Below, in pieces: positions 1 to 6,200 of a stretch of DNA of 9,883 bases. The notes under the pieces are model-generated. The model was not told the DNA's origin. It was given only the letters and a program-made list of their open reading frames with translations, and did not search any database. Both the position numbers and the translations under genes were made by a program. The DNA lies in NCBI GenBank assembly GCA_038118725.1, contig JAYOIK010000120.1:1-9883 (forward strand), in the 5' to 3' direction. Each line of letters opens with the position of its first letter. Position 1 is the stretch's first letter. The stretch is from JADHLJ01 sp038118725 (GTDB taxonomy: Bacteria > Pseudomonadota > Alphaproteobacteria > Thalassobaculales > Thalassobaculaceae).

Positions 1-654
1 CGAGACATTCGAGAGCCCGCCGGAAACCTGGGCATGGGGGAGCGTCGCCCGGATCTGGCGTGTCGCCTCGATAAAGGCGCGACCATAGTCGTCATGTTCC
101 GGGATACCGGTGGCGATGGCGAATATGTTCGGATCGAAGATGATATCCTCGGGCGGAAAATCCGCCACATCGACCAACAGGCGATAGGCCCGGGTACAGA
201 TCGCGACCTTGCGCTCGACGGTCTCCGCCTGGCCTTCCTCATCAAACGCCATGACCACCACGGCGGCACCGTGGCGACGGGCCAGCCGCGCCTTGTCGAG
301 GAAATCCGACTCGCCTTCCTTCAAACTGATGGAATTGGCGATCGCCTTGCCTTGCAGACATTTGAGACCCGCCTCGATCACCGCCCAATCCGAGGAATCG
401 ACCATGATCGGAATTCGGCAGATCTCCGGCTCGGCGCTGATGAGATTCAGGAACCGGGTCATCGCCGCGACCGCGTCCAACATGCCCTCGTCCATGTTGA
501 CGTCCAGGATCTGACAGCCGTTCTCGACCTGATCACGCGCGACGGCGAGGGCCGCGTCATAATCGTCGTTCAGGATCAGCTTCTTGAACGCCGACGAGCC
601 AGTAACGTTGGTGCGCTCGCCGATATTGACGAAGCGGGCGGTCTGAACGGTCAT
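1..654 (-). CDS. metH: MetH2: cobalamin-dependent methionine synthase, pterin/cobalamin half (N-terminal part only)
   Basis: The first 218 residues of the folate/cobalamin part of methionine synthase; the 3' end lies beyond the window start. In the family this part binds 5-methyl-THF and cobalamin and passes the methyl group to homocysteine bound on the partner domain. The translation opens MTVQTARFVNIGERTNVTGS, the hallmark start of the MetH pterin-binding domain. Other hallmarks follow in order: DVNMDEGMLD, RFLNLI, a DSS(D)W motif, GLKCLQGKAIANSISLKEGE, VVMAFDEEGQAET, FPPEDIIFDPNIFAIATG, and finally SGGLSNVS at the cut edge. The homocysteine-binding domain is absent from this chain because it is encoded by the preceding gene. 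The start ATG (654-652) overlaps the TGA of metH1 as ATGA, and no strong Shine-Dalgarno precedes it, so translation is probably coupled. Whether the cap, cobalamin and reactivation domains follow cannot be seen. Confidence 0.95.
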   Translation of the reverse strand, partial: MTVQTARFVNIGERTNVTGSSAFKKLILNDDYDAALAVARDQVENGCQILDVNMDEGMLDAVAAMTRFLNLISAEPEICRIPIMVDSSDWAVIEAGLKCLQGKAIANSISLKEGESDFLDKARLARRHGAAVVVMAFDEEGQAETVERKVAICTRAYRLLVDVADFPPEDIIFDPNIFAIATGIPEHDDYGRAFIEATRQIRATLPHAQVSGGLSNVS

Positions 655-1718
655 GCCGGCACCGAGAATGGCTCGAGCCCGGACAACCGGAGACTGGGCT
701 CGATGCTGGGAATTTGTCTGGGCGTCACGCCCTCGACCGCCTCGGCCAGCGCCCGGATATGGTCTGGCGTGGTCCCGCAACAACCGCCTACGATGTTCAC
801 CAATCCGGCCCGGGCCCATTCGCCGATATGATCCGCCATGGTTTCCGGCGTCTCGTCATAAGCGCCGAAGGCGTTCGGCAAACCCGCGTTTGGATGCGCG
901 CTGAGCAAGCAATCCGCGACCTCGGACAGTTCGGCGACGTATTGGCGTAGATCACTCGCTCCCAAGGCACAATTCAAACCGACGGCAATCGGTCTCGCGT
1001 GGTTTATCGAGTTCCAGAACGCCTCGGCTGTTTGCCCGGACAGGGTCCGGCCCGATCGATCGGTGATCGTGCCGGAGATCATGATCGGCACACGTTCGCC
1101 ACGCCGCTCAAACACTTCATCGATGGCGAAGAGCGCCGCCTTGGCGTTCAGCGTGTCGAAGATGGTCTCGACCATCAGCAGGTCCGCGCCGCCGTCCAAC
1201 AACCCGTCCGCCGCCTCGCCATAGCTCAGGCGAAGATCGTCGAAGGAAACCTCGCGGAATGCCGGATCGTTCACATCCGGGGAGATCGACGCGGTCTTGT
1301 TGGTCGGACCCAGCACGCCGGCGACGAAGCGCGGTTTGTCCGGTGACGCGGCGGTGGCCTCGTCGGTCGCTTGACGGGCGAGGATCGCGGCGCGTTGGTT
1401 GATCTCCCACGCATGCGCCTCCAAGCCGTAATCCGACTGGCTGATCGTGGTGGCGGTGAAGGTATTGGTTTCCAGGATATCCGAGCCCGCCGCCAGATAG
1501 TCTCGGTGGATATCCAGCACCACCTCCGGCTGGGTCAGGACCAACAGATCATTGTTGCCGGACAGGTCCGATGCATGATCGACGAATCTCTCGCCGCGAT
1601 AGGCCGCTTCATCGAGATTCCAATCCTGAATGGCGGTGCCCATGGCACCGTCGAGCAACAGGATCCGTTCCAGCGCGGCCTGGCGCAGCGCCGTTGCGGT
1701 CAGCTTGTTGGAAGTCAT
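651..1718 (-). CDS. metH: MetH1: methionine synthase homocysteine-binding (zinc) domain as a separate protein
   Basis: A 355-residue homocysteine S-methyltransferase corresponding to the N-terminal module of cobalamin-dependent methionine synthase; it binds and activates homocysteine as a zinc thiolate. The N-terminal LLDGAMGTAIQ (residues 21-31), ETNTF (83-87) and LMVETIFDTLNAKAA (181-195) are family motifs. The three zinc ligands are intact: Cys250 in GLNCALG and Cys313/Cys314 in GGCCGTTPDHI. These lie within a few residues of their positions in full-length E. coli MetH (Cys247, 310, 311). The chain ends in the RLSGLEPF linker that normally joins this domain to the pterin domain. The gene break therefore falls exactly at a domain boundary, and the next gene resumes with the pterin domain. 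Both ends overlap neighbours by 4 bp (ATGA). It is too MetH-like, and too well matched to its neighbour, to be called a stand-alone betaine- or S-methylmethionine-homocysteine methyltransferase. Confidence 0.95.
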   Translation of the reverse strand: MTSNKLTATALRQAALERILLLDGAMGTAIQDWNLDEAAYRGERFVDHASDLSGNNDLLVLTQPEVVLDIHRDYLAAGSDILETNTFTATTISQSDYGLEAHAWEINQRAAILARQATDEATAASPDKPRFVAGVLGPTNKTASISPDVNDPAFREVSFDDLRLSYGEAADGLLDGGADLLMVETIFDTLNAKAALFAIDEVFERRGERVPIMISGTITDRSGRTLSGQTAEAFWNSINHARPIAVGLNCALGASDLRQYVAELSEVADCLLSAHPNAGLPNAFGAYDETPETMADHIGEWARAGLVNIVGGCCGTTPDHIRALAEAVEGVTPRQIPSIEPSLRLSGLEPFSVPA

Positions 1719-2668
1719 CGCGCGTTTCCGCTTCTTGCAGCCGGTGGAGTTGATGGAAGGAGGTCATTCTGGTTGAACGCGATTGGCCATGAATAACCCA
1801 CATGGGGTGGCGCCGCGAACCGACTAAGCCGCCACGCTTGCGCCGGGGTGTCGGCGCCGACAAACGCCAGACGCGGTCCGATGGCCGGGTTGAAAAGACA
1901 ACGTTGGGCGACCCTCTGCGATGCACCAGGCGTGACGAATAGCGGTGCGTCGACACTCGCGGCCAACGCCGAGAGACAGCGAGAATTTTCTTCGTCGTCT
2001 TCTCTTGTGTCGATCGATAGCGCCGCCGCGCCAAGTCCATGGGCAAGAACAGCGGCGGCGACAAGGTCGTGCGCGCTCGATACCTCGCCCACGCCGGGAA
2101 CACCCGCGCCGCCGGCGACCGAAACCACGATGCTTACCCCGCGCCCCGCTTCGCCCATACCGGCGCGAACACCCGCGAAGGCGGTCGCCATATGCCCCGG
2201 GAAACCAGTGGCTTGCAGGTGAATCAAGTCGACACCGCCGGTAATCTGCGCCGCCGTCATGGACGCCGCCGATTCCTCGATCTCCGCGCCGGTGAGGTAG
2301 CCATGCGCCGGCATGTGCCAGGGCACTCTTATATCGCCGATCACCATGGGACGATCGCCTTTTTCACCCGCGTCCCGCGCCACCCGGCAAGCGATTTCCG
2401 CCGCGAGGTAGCTGACCGCGAAAGCCTCGTCATGCATCCGATAGCGGTCCAGTATTTGCGGCGCCGCGCCGGATGTGTTGGTGAAGATAAGGCGCGCGCC
2501 GGATCGCAGGAGCCGTTCGTGCTGGGCCGCGACCTGCTTGGGATGCGTGATGTTCAGCAACTCGGCGCACCCGCCGCCATCGCCACGGTGAACGCCGCCG
2601 GCGATGGTCAACCGTCCCGAGCCTCGCCGGGTCAAGCGGGCTGGATCGTATGCCCCGTTCCGGATCAT
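1715..2668 (-). CDS. Homocysteine S-methyltransferase family paralog lacking the zinc-binding cysteines
   Basis: A 317-residue protein with the overall pattern of the Hcy-binding fold: LTIAGG (20-25), ELLNITHPKQV (36-46), a GARLIFTNTSGA stretch (57-68), GYLTGAEIEES (123-133) and GGVDLIHLQAT (144-154). The residues that make these proteins enzymes are missing. The usual DGxMGT is AGGVHRGD. The first ligand motif, normally G(V/L)NC, reads LSID (217-220). The GGCC pair near the C terminus is replaced by FVGADTPAQAW (269-279). Its four cysteines (34, 94, 231, 257) lie outside these motifs. The start at 2668 was chosen because its ATG forms an ATGA overlap with the metF stop; a TTG at 2710 would add 14 residues inside metF. 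It lies between metF and metH1 with 4-bp overlaps on both sides. It may be a non-catalytic partner or regulator of the split MetH, or an enzyme on a different substrate; the function is unknown. Confidence 0.85.
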   Translation of the reverse strand: MIRNGAYDPARLTRRGSGRLTIAGGVHRGDGGGCAELLNITHPKQVAAQHERLLRSGARLIFTNTSGAAPQILDRYRMHDEAFAVSYLAAEIACRVARDAGEKGDRPMVIGDIRVPWHMPAHGYLTGAEIEESAASMTAAQITGGVDLIHLQATGFPGHMATAFAGVRAGMGEAGRGVSIVVSVAGGAGVPGVGEVSSAHDLVAAAVLAHGLGAAALSIDTREDDEENSRCLSALAASVDAPLFVTPGASQRVAQRCLFNPAIGPRLAFVGADTPAQAWRLSRFAAPPHVGYSWPIAFNQNDLLPSTPPAARSGNAR

Positions 2669-3531
2669 GCCGCCGCGTCCATCCGGGGCCGCACGCCGAG
2701 CCGGCGGCAAATCGCCATCGACAATTCCGCTCGGTTCAAGGTGTAGATATGGAAGGCCGACACGCCTTCTTCCTTCAAGGCGTTGCAGAGATCACAGGCG
2801 GTCGAGGCGGCAACCAGCCGACGGGTTTCGGCATCCTCGTCCAGGCCATCGAAAAGCTCGTGCATCCATGCGGGAACCGTGGTCCCACAACGCGCGCTAA
2901 ACGCCACCACCTTGGCGAAATTGGTCACCGGCAGGATACCCGGAACAATGGGCTGGGTGATGCCCGCGGCAACCGCCCGGTCGCGGAATCTCAGATAGGT
3001 CTCGGCATCGAAGAAAAACTGCGTGATCGCCGAACCAGCGCCGGCGTCAAGCTTGCGCTTCAGATTATCCAGATCCGCCTCGGGCGAGGCGGCGTCGGGA
3101 TGGGTCTCGGGATAAGCGCCGACGACGATATCAAAACCTGCGATCCGTCGTAACCCGGCCACGAGGTCGGCGGCGTCGCGATAGCCGTCCGGATGCGCCT
3201 GGAAACCCGCCGCCCCGTCGGGCGCGTCACCCCGCAACGCGACAATCCGCCGGATACCTCGGTCCGCCCAGTCCTCGGCAATCGTGTTGATTTCTTTCCG
3301 GGATCGCCCCACGCAGGTGATATGCGCCGCCGCGTCGAGGCTCGTGCTCGCGACAAGACGGTCGAGAATCGCCGTTGATCGTTCCTGGGTCGATCCTCCG
3401 GCGCCATAGGTCACCGACACGAATGCCGGATTGAGGGGCTCAAGCCGTGACACGGTCCGCCACAACGCATCCTCGCTGGCCGCGCCGGCGGGCGGAAAGA
3501 TCTCGAAACTGATTGTCGGCTCGGTGTCCAT
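2665..3531 (-). CDS. metF: 5,10-methylenetetrahydrofolate reductase
   Basis: A 288-residue FAD-dependent MTHFR that reduces 5,10-methylene-THF to 5-methyl-THF, the methyl donor for MetH. Family motifs run the full length: SFEIFPP near the N terminus with the catalytic Glu, FVSVTYGAGGSTQERS, HITCVGRSRKEI, RRIVALRGDAP, VVGAYPETHPDA, LKRKLDAGAGSAITQFFFD, PGILPVTNF, and a C-terminal GVSAFHIYTLNRAEL followed by the last helix. Length is normal for bacterial MetF. Two starts are possible: GTG at 3534 (4-bp overlap with the upstream stop) and ATG at 3531 (1-bp overlap, TGATG). The ATG was chosen because a GGAGG sits 7 nt before it but only 4 nt before the GTG. Its stop TGA overlaps the start of the next gene as ATGA. 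Its place directly behind the regulator gene and before metH is the expected methionine-cycle arrangement. Confidence 0.97.
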   Translation of the reverse strand: MDTEPTISFEIFPPAGAASEDALWRTVSRLEPLNPAFVSVTYGAGGSTQERSTAILDRLVASTSLDAAAHITCVGRSRKEINTIAEDWADRGIRRIVALRGDAPDGAAGFQAHPDGYRDAADLVAGLRRIAGFDIVVGAYPETHPDAASPEADLDNLKRKLDAGAGSAITQFFFDAETYLRFRDRAVAAGITQPIVPGILPVTNFAKVVAFSARCGTTVPAWMHELFDGLDEDAETRRLVAASTACDLCNALKEEGVSAFHIYTLNRAELSMAICRRLGVRPRMDAAA

Positions 3532-4499
3532 CACAAGGCCTCCGTCGCGGGAACGCGGTCATTGGCCGGGAGCGCCGGCTTCCGCGCGACCCAGATACAC
3601 ACCGTCAGCGGATCGCCTTCCAGGTAGGTCGGGCTCTCCCCCGACAATCCGACGGTGTCGAACATCCGCGCCATCTGCGCCTCGGAGAAACCGAGCCAAC
3701 GGTGGGCATGCTCTTCCCGGAGCTCCGCCAGGCCATGCGGCGCGAAATCGACCACCACCAAGCGTCCGCCGGGGCGCAACACCCGGATAGCTTCGGCCAG
3801 CACCGCCTCGGGGTCGTCGGCATAGTGAACCAGGAGGTTCGCGGTAATCAGATCGAACCGGTCCGCCGAGAACGGCATCCGATACATATCGGCGTGGCGA
3901 ACCTGGCAGTTGCGAAGCCCATCTTGGTCGAGATTGGCGCGCGCGATGGCCAACATGTCGTGTGAGTTATCAATCCCGATCACCGAAGCAGCATGATCTC
4001 CGGCCAGCCTCGGGACCCGACCTGTTCCGGTCCCGATATCCAACATGTCGGTTACCCGGCATTCTCGAATGATTCCCCTCAAAGTTTCGTCGACGCGCTC
4101 GTCGTCCACGTAGCGACCGCGCAACTCCTCCCAGCTTCCGGCGAAGCGTCGAAAGTAATCCTCGGCCTGTTTGGAGCGCTCCTCCTTAATCCGCTCCAGA
4201 CGCGACAGGTCCAGCGCCAGGGTCGCGTCGTCCTCGGGGATCAGATCAACCAGCATTTGGCCAAGCCCCGCCCCCGCGCCATTGCTCGCGGGACGATAGA
4301 AGGCGCGGCTGCCCTCTTGATTACGGTCAAGTAGCCCGGCCTCGACCAGCAGCTTCAAATGCCGGGAAACACGCGGCTGGCTTTGCGCGAGTATGCGGAC
4401 CAACTCGTTCACCGAAAGCTCGGCGTGGCCGCACAGCGCCAGAATCCGAAGCCGTGTCGGCTCGGCGGCGGCGCGAAGACCCTGCATGAGATGATCCAT
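3531..4499 (-). CDS. sahR: ArsR-family regulator fused to a SAM-methyltransferase-like domain, probable SahR
   Basis: A 322-residue two-domain protein. Residues about 1-75 form an ArsR winged helix: EPTRLRILALC (13-23), ELSVNELVRILAQSQPRVS recognition region (27-45), SRHLKLLVEAGLL (45-57) and a wing at RNQEGSRAFYRP (59-70). Residues about 148-260 form a class I SAM-methyltransferase fold with motif I DIGTGTG (154-160), acidic GIDNSHDM (175-182), LITANLLVHYADDPEAVL (217-234) and RVLRPGGRLVVVDF (239-252). This architecture matches SahR, described in Proteobacteria as a repressor of methionine-cycle genes that releases DNA when S-adenosylhomocysteine binds its methylase-like domain. It is first in an operon with metF and metH, the known SahR targets, and a perfect inverted repeat lies at its promoter. 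The gene begins ATG with GAGG 4 nt upstream. The SahR assignment comes from architecture and context; some homologs carry generic ArsR/methyltransferase annotations. Confidence 0.88.
   Translation of the reverse strand: MDHLMQGLRAAAEPTRLRILALCGHAELSVNELVRILAQSQPRVSRHLKLLVEAGLLDRNQEGSRAFYRPASNGAGAGLGQMLVDLIPEDDATLALDLSRLERIKEERSKQAEDYFRRFAGSWEELRGRYVDDERVDETLRGIIRECRVTDMLDIGTGTGRVPRLAGDHAASVIGIDNSHDMLAIARANLDQDGLRNCQVRHADMYRMPFSADRFDLITANLLVHYADDPEAVLAEAIRVLRPGGRLVVVDFAPHGLAELREEHAHRWLGFSEAQMARMFDTVGLSGESPTYLEGDPLTVCIWVARKPALPANDRVPATEAL
3539..3543 (-). promoter_or_regulatory. Shine-Dalgarno of metF, deciding its start
   Basis: On the minus strand the end of sahR contains GGAGG, then CCTT, then GTGATG. 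The spacing is 4 nt to the GTG and 7 nt to the ATG, favouring the ATG at 3531. It is the best-formed ribosome site inside the operon; the three later junctions have weak or no Shine-Dalgarno and probably rely on coupling. Confidence 0.6.
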
Positions 4500-4508
4500 A
4501 ATTCCTCG

Positions 4509-4540
4509 ATCAAGATATAAGGATAACTTTATATCTTGAT
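4509..4540. promoter_or_regulatory. Inverted-repeat operator, candidate SahR binding site
   Basis: A perfect inverted repeat with 12-bp arms, ATCAAGATATAA (4509-4520) and TTATATCTTGAT (4529-4540), separated by 8 bp. It is strikingly A+T-rich in a G+C-rich region. It overlaps the last two bases of the -10 box and covers the predicted transcription start, ending 9 bp before the regulator's ATG. A dimeric ArsR-type repressor bound here would block RNA polymerase. That SahR is the binder is inferred from position, symmetry and gene content. Confidence 0.8.
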
Positions 4541-4566
4541 TATATAGAATCGCTAGATGCTGTCAA
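4539..4566 (-). promoter_or_regulatory. Consensus sigma-70 promoter of the sahR-metF-metH operon
   Basis: Read leftward, TTGACA (4566-4561) is followed after 16 bp by TATAAT (4544-4539); both hexamers match the consensus exactly. Transcription would start near 4532, giving a leader of about 30 nt. That is too short for a riboswitch, so control probably acts on initiation through the inverted repeat that follows. An unrepressed promoter this strong would be very active, which fits a repressor-controlled unit. Confidence 0.8.
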
Positions 4567-4668
4567 GGCGAAACCTTTTGTTCCATATCCGACCGTTCGC
4601 GTGGTCGCGACAGCGACACACCCGGATTACGACTCCTTGATTTGCTCGCGAACGTTTCTGGACCCGAC

Positions 4669-5145
4669 CTAGGTCAGGGATGGAGAAGAGCTAAGCAGCT
4701 CCGGATGGGGCAGGACATTGGCGTGCATCATCACCATGCAAAGGTCCCAGGGAACGACCCTATCCTGGCTCAATAACTCGTTGACGGTCAGAAAACGCAT
4801 CTCGGCGCCTTCGTTCAAGACGAGATCGCTCTTGAGGTCATCGCCGATCACCGTCTCAAAAACCGCGACCCGGCGGATCCGCACCCCGTGTCGGGGTATC
4901 GAGTAATCGAAATCGATCACCCGGCTCAAATCGACGGGATCGAAAGCGAGCTCCTCGATCAGCTCGCGGCGCATTCCCGCGAGATCATCCTCGCCCGGTT
5001 CCACCGCGCCGCCGAACAGGCACCAATGACCGGGATAAGCGATCCAGGGAATGTCATCACGCAGCTGCATTAGATATCGACCGGCCTGATCGACAACAAG
5101 TGCCTTGCAGACCTGCATTTCGTCGATGACGCGATTTTCTTCCAT
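4669..5145 (-). CDS. Nudix hydrolase
   Basis: A 158-residue single-domain Nudix protein, a family that hydrolyses nucleoside diphosphates linked to another group. Counting from ATG 5145, the Nudix box spans residues 46-68: Gly46, Glu52 five residues later, then Arg60-Glu61-Leu62 and Glu64-Glu65. This matches Gx5Ex7REUxEExGU except that the last Gly is Ala67. The metal-binding glutamates are present, so activity is plausible. The N-terminal VCKALVVDQAGRYLMQLRDD is a usual first strand pair, and WIAYPGHWCLFGG leads into the box. The start is uncertain: GTG 5211 would add 22 residues, and neither start has a good Shine-Dalgarno. The substrate cannot be read from sequence; a nucleotide sugar is possible given the glycan genes to the right. 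It faces the sahR operon from about 170 bp upstream, but that operon has its own promoter. Confidence 0.88.
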   Translation of the reverse strand: MEENRVIDEMQVCKALVVDQAGRYLMQLRDDIPWIAYPGHWCLFGGAVEPGEDDLAGMRRELIEELAFDPVDLSRVIDFDYSIPRHGVRIRRVAVFETVIGDDLKSDLVLNEGAEMRFLTVNELLSQDRVVPWDLCMVMMHANVLPHPELLSSSPSLT

Positions 5146-5294
5146 GGGGTGACCGATACTGATTTGGGTGCGACGGACGGAGCGACTTTCGCCGCCGTTG
5201 GGAAGTACCACGACGAACGCGTCAGGTCTTGCCTCCGTTCGGGTCTTGTGATCCTAAGAGCACGGTAGTGACGGATCGAACGGCTGCCACGAGA
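5146..5294. other. Divergent intergenic region between the Nudix and SDR genes
   Basis: About 150 bp separating genes transcribed away from each other, so it should hold promoters for both. No near-consensus -35/-10 pair was found on either strand and no inverted repeat stands out. If the Nudix gene begins at GTG 5211, or the SDR reading frame at its farthest start near 5229, the spacer shrinks to under 20 bp. Confidence 0.4.
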
Positions 5295-6191
5295 ATGGGA
5301 GACATCGTTTTGAAATGCCTGTTGACCGGTGGAAACGCCTTCGTCTCCAAGACGATTGGCCCCGCGCTGGCCGCCGCCGGGCACGAATTGACGGTTTGTC
5401 TGCGCCCGGGCCGCCCAATCCCCAAATGGGCCGACGCCGGACCCGGCGTTATCACGACGCGGGCGGTCGACCTGGCGGATGTCGGGGGAGTGTTGGACCT
5501 TGTGACTGGACATTCGTTCATCATTCATGTCGCCGCGCGGGTGGAGGACCCGACCGCGCCACAATCCTTGTTCGAACGCGACAATTCGCGTGCCACGCAA
5601 GCTCTCGCCGACGCGGCGGTGGCAGCCGGGTGCGCGGGAGTGATCAACTTCTCAAGCATGTCCGTGTATGGCGAGATCAGCGCCTCGGTCGCGGACGCGA
5701 CGACGCCTTCCACCAATCCGACAGCCTATGGCGCCAGCAAACTGGCGGGCGAGCAGACGCTGCGCCGTGTCGCGGCGACGCTTCCCTCGGTCAGCCTGAG
5801 ACTGCCGGGCATCGTTGGTCCGAACGCGCATGGAAACTGGCTCGCCCGTTCTCGTGCGGCGCTGCGGGCGGGCGATCCCGTAACCCTGAACAATCCGGAT
5901 TTCCCATTCAACAACGCCGTCCATGTCGAGGATCTCGCCGAGTTCGTCGTCAGCCTGTGCGCTCGGGAATGGTCCGGGTTTCACGCCTTTCCGATCGGAG
6001 CCGGCGATCCGCTGACGGTGATCTCCGTGATGGAGCGACTGAAGGCAGCGACCGGCTCGACATCATCGATCACGATCAGCGACGCGGAACGCCAAGCCTA
6101 TACGATATCATCGGACACCGCGATCCGTGACTTTGGCTACAGGCCCGCCTCCATGGCGGACATTATTGATCGCTTCGCGTCCGATGCCTGA
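5295..6191 (+). CDS. Extended-SDR NAD(P)-dependent epimerase/dehydratase with a degenerate glycine motif
   Basis: A 298-residue protein of the nucleotide-sugar epimerase/dehydratase family, whose members oxidise, epimerise or dehydrate sugars using a bound NAD(P). The catalytic elements are intact: Ser cluster NFSSMSVYGE (118-127) and Y145-GAS-K149. SLRLPGIVGPN and NNAVHVEDLAEF are normal substrate-domain motifs. The N-terminal cofactor loop is odd: the family pattern TGGxGFxG reads TGGNAFVS (11-18), so the second and third glycines of GxxGxxG are Ala15 and Ser18. The start is uncertain. ATG 5295 is listed. TTG 5310 would give the more typical LKCLLTGG opening and has GGGAGA 7 nt upstream. 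The gene converges with the next one, leaving only 9 bp between stops. The likely role is sugar-nucleotide modification for a surface glycan; the exact substrate is unknown. Confidence 0.88.
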   Translation: MGDIVLKCLLTGGNAFVSKTIGPALAAAGHELTVCLRPGRPIPKWADAGPGVITTRAVDLADVGGVLDLVTGHSFIIHVAARVEDPTAPQSLFERDNSRATQALADAAVAAGCAGVINFSSMSVYGEISASVADATTPSTNPTAYGASKLAGEQTLRRVAATLPSVSLRLPGIVGPNAHGNWLARSRAALRAGDPVTLNNPDFPFNNAVHVEDLAEFVVSLCAREWSGFHAFPIGAGDPLTVISVMERLKAATGSTSSITISDAERQAYTISSDTAIRDFGYRPASMADIIDRFASDA

Positions 6192-6200
6192 TCCGACCCT

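Noticed and set aside
630..680. Programmed frameshift fusing metH1 and metH2
   Set aside because: No slippery heptamer or downstream stem is evident at the ATGA junction, and a normal reinitiation explanation is sufficient.
34..831. Long open frame on the plus strand across metH2/metH1
   Set aside because: It lies antisense to clearly conserved methionine synthase genes and has no recognisable motifs. Such shadows are expected from the third-position G/C bias of the real genes.
2039..2746. Plus-strand open frame opposite the Hcy paralog
   Set aside because: Arg/His-rich shadow translation without domain signals. The minus strand carries a protein with clear family motifs and coupled ends.
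3513..3965. Plus-strand open frame opposite sahR
   Set aside because: Antisense to a well-conserved two-domain gene, with no motifs of its own.
4500..4566. Possible SAM/SAH riboswitch ahead of the methionine operon
   Set aside because: The predicted leader is only about 30 nt and consists mostly of the inverted repeat, which fits a DNA operator better than an aptamer.
4666..4675. 10-bp palindrome GACCTAGGTC at the Nudix stop codon
   Set aside because: It is short, without a loop or a following T tract, so not a convincing terminator. No second copy was noticed in the window.
6192..6200. Bidirectional terminator between the convergent SDR and methyltransferase genes
   Set aside because: Only 9 bp separate the stops and no hairpin with a T run is visible across the junction.
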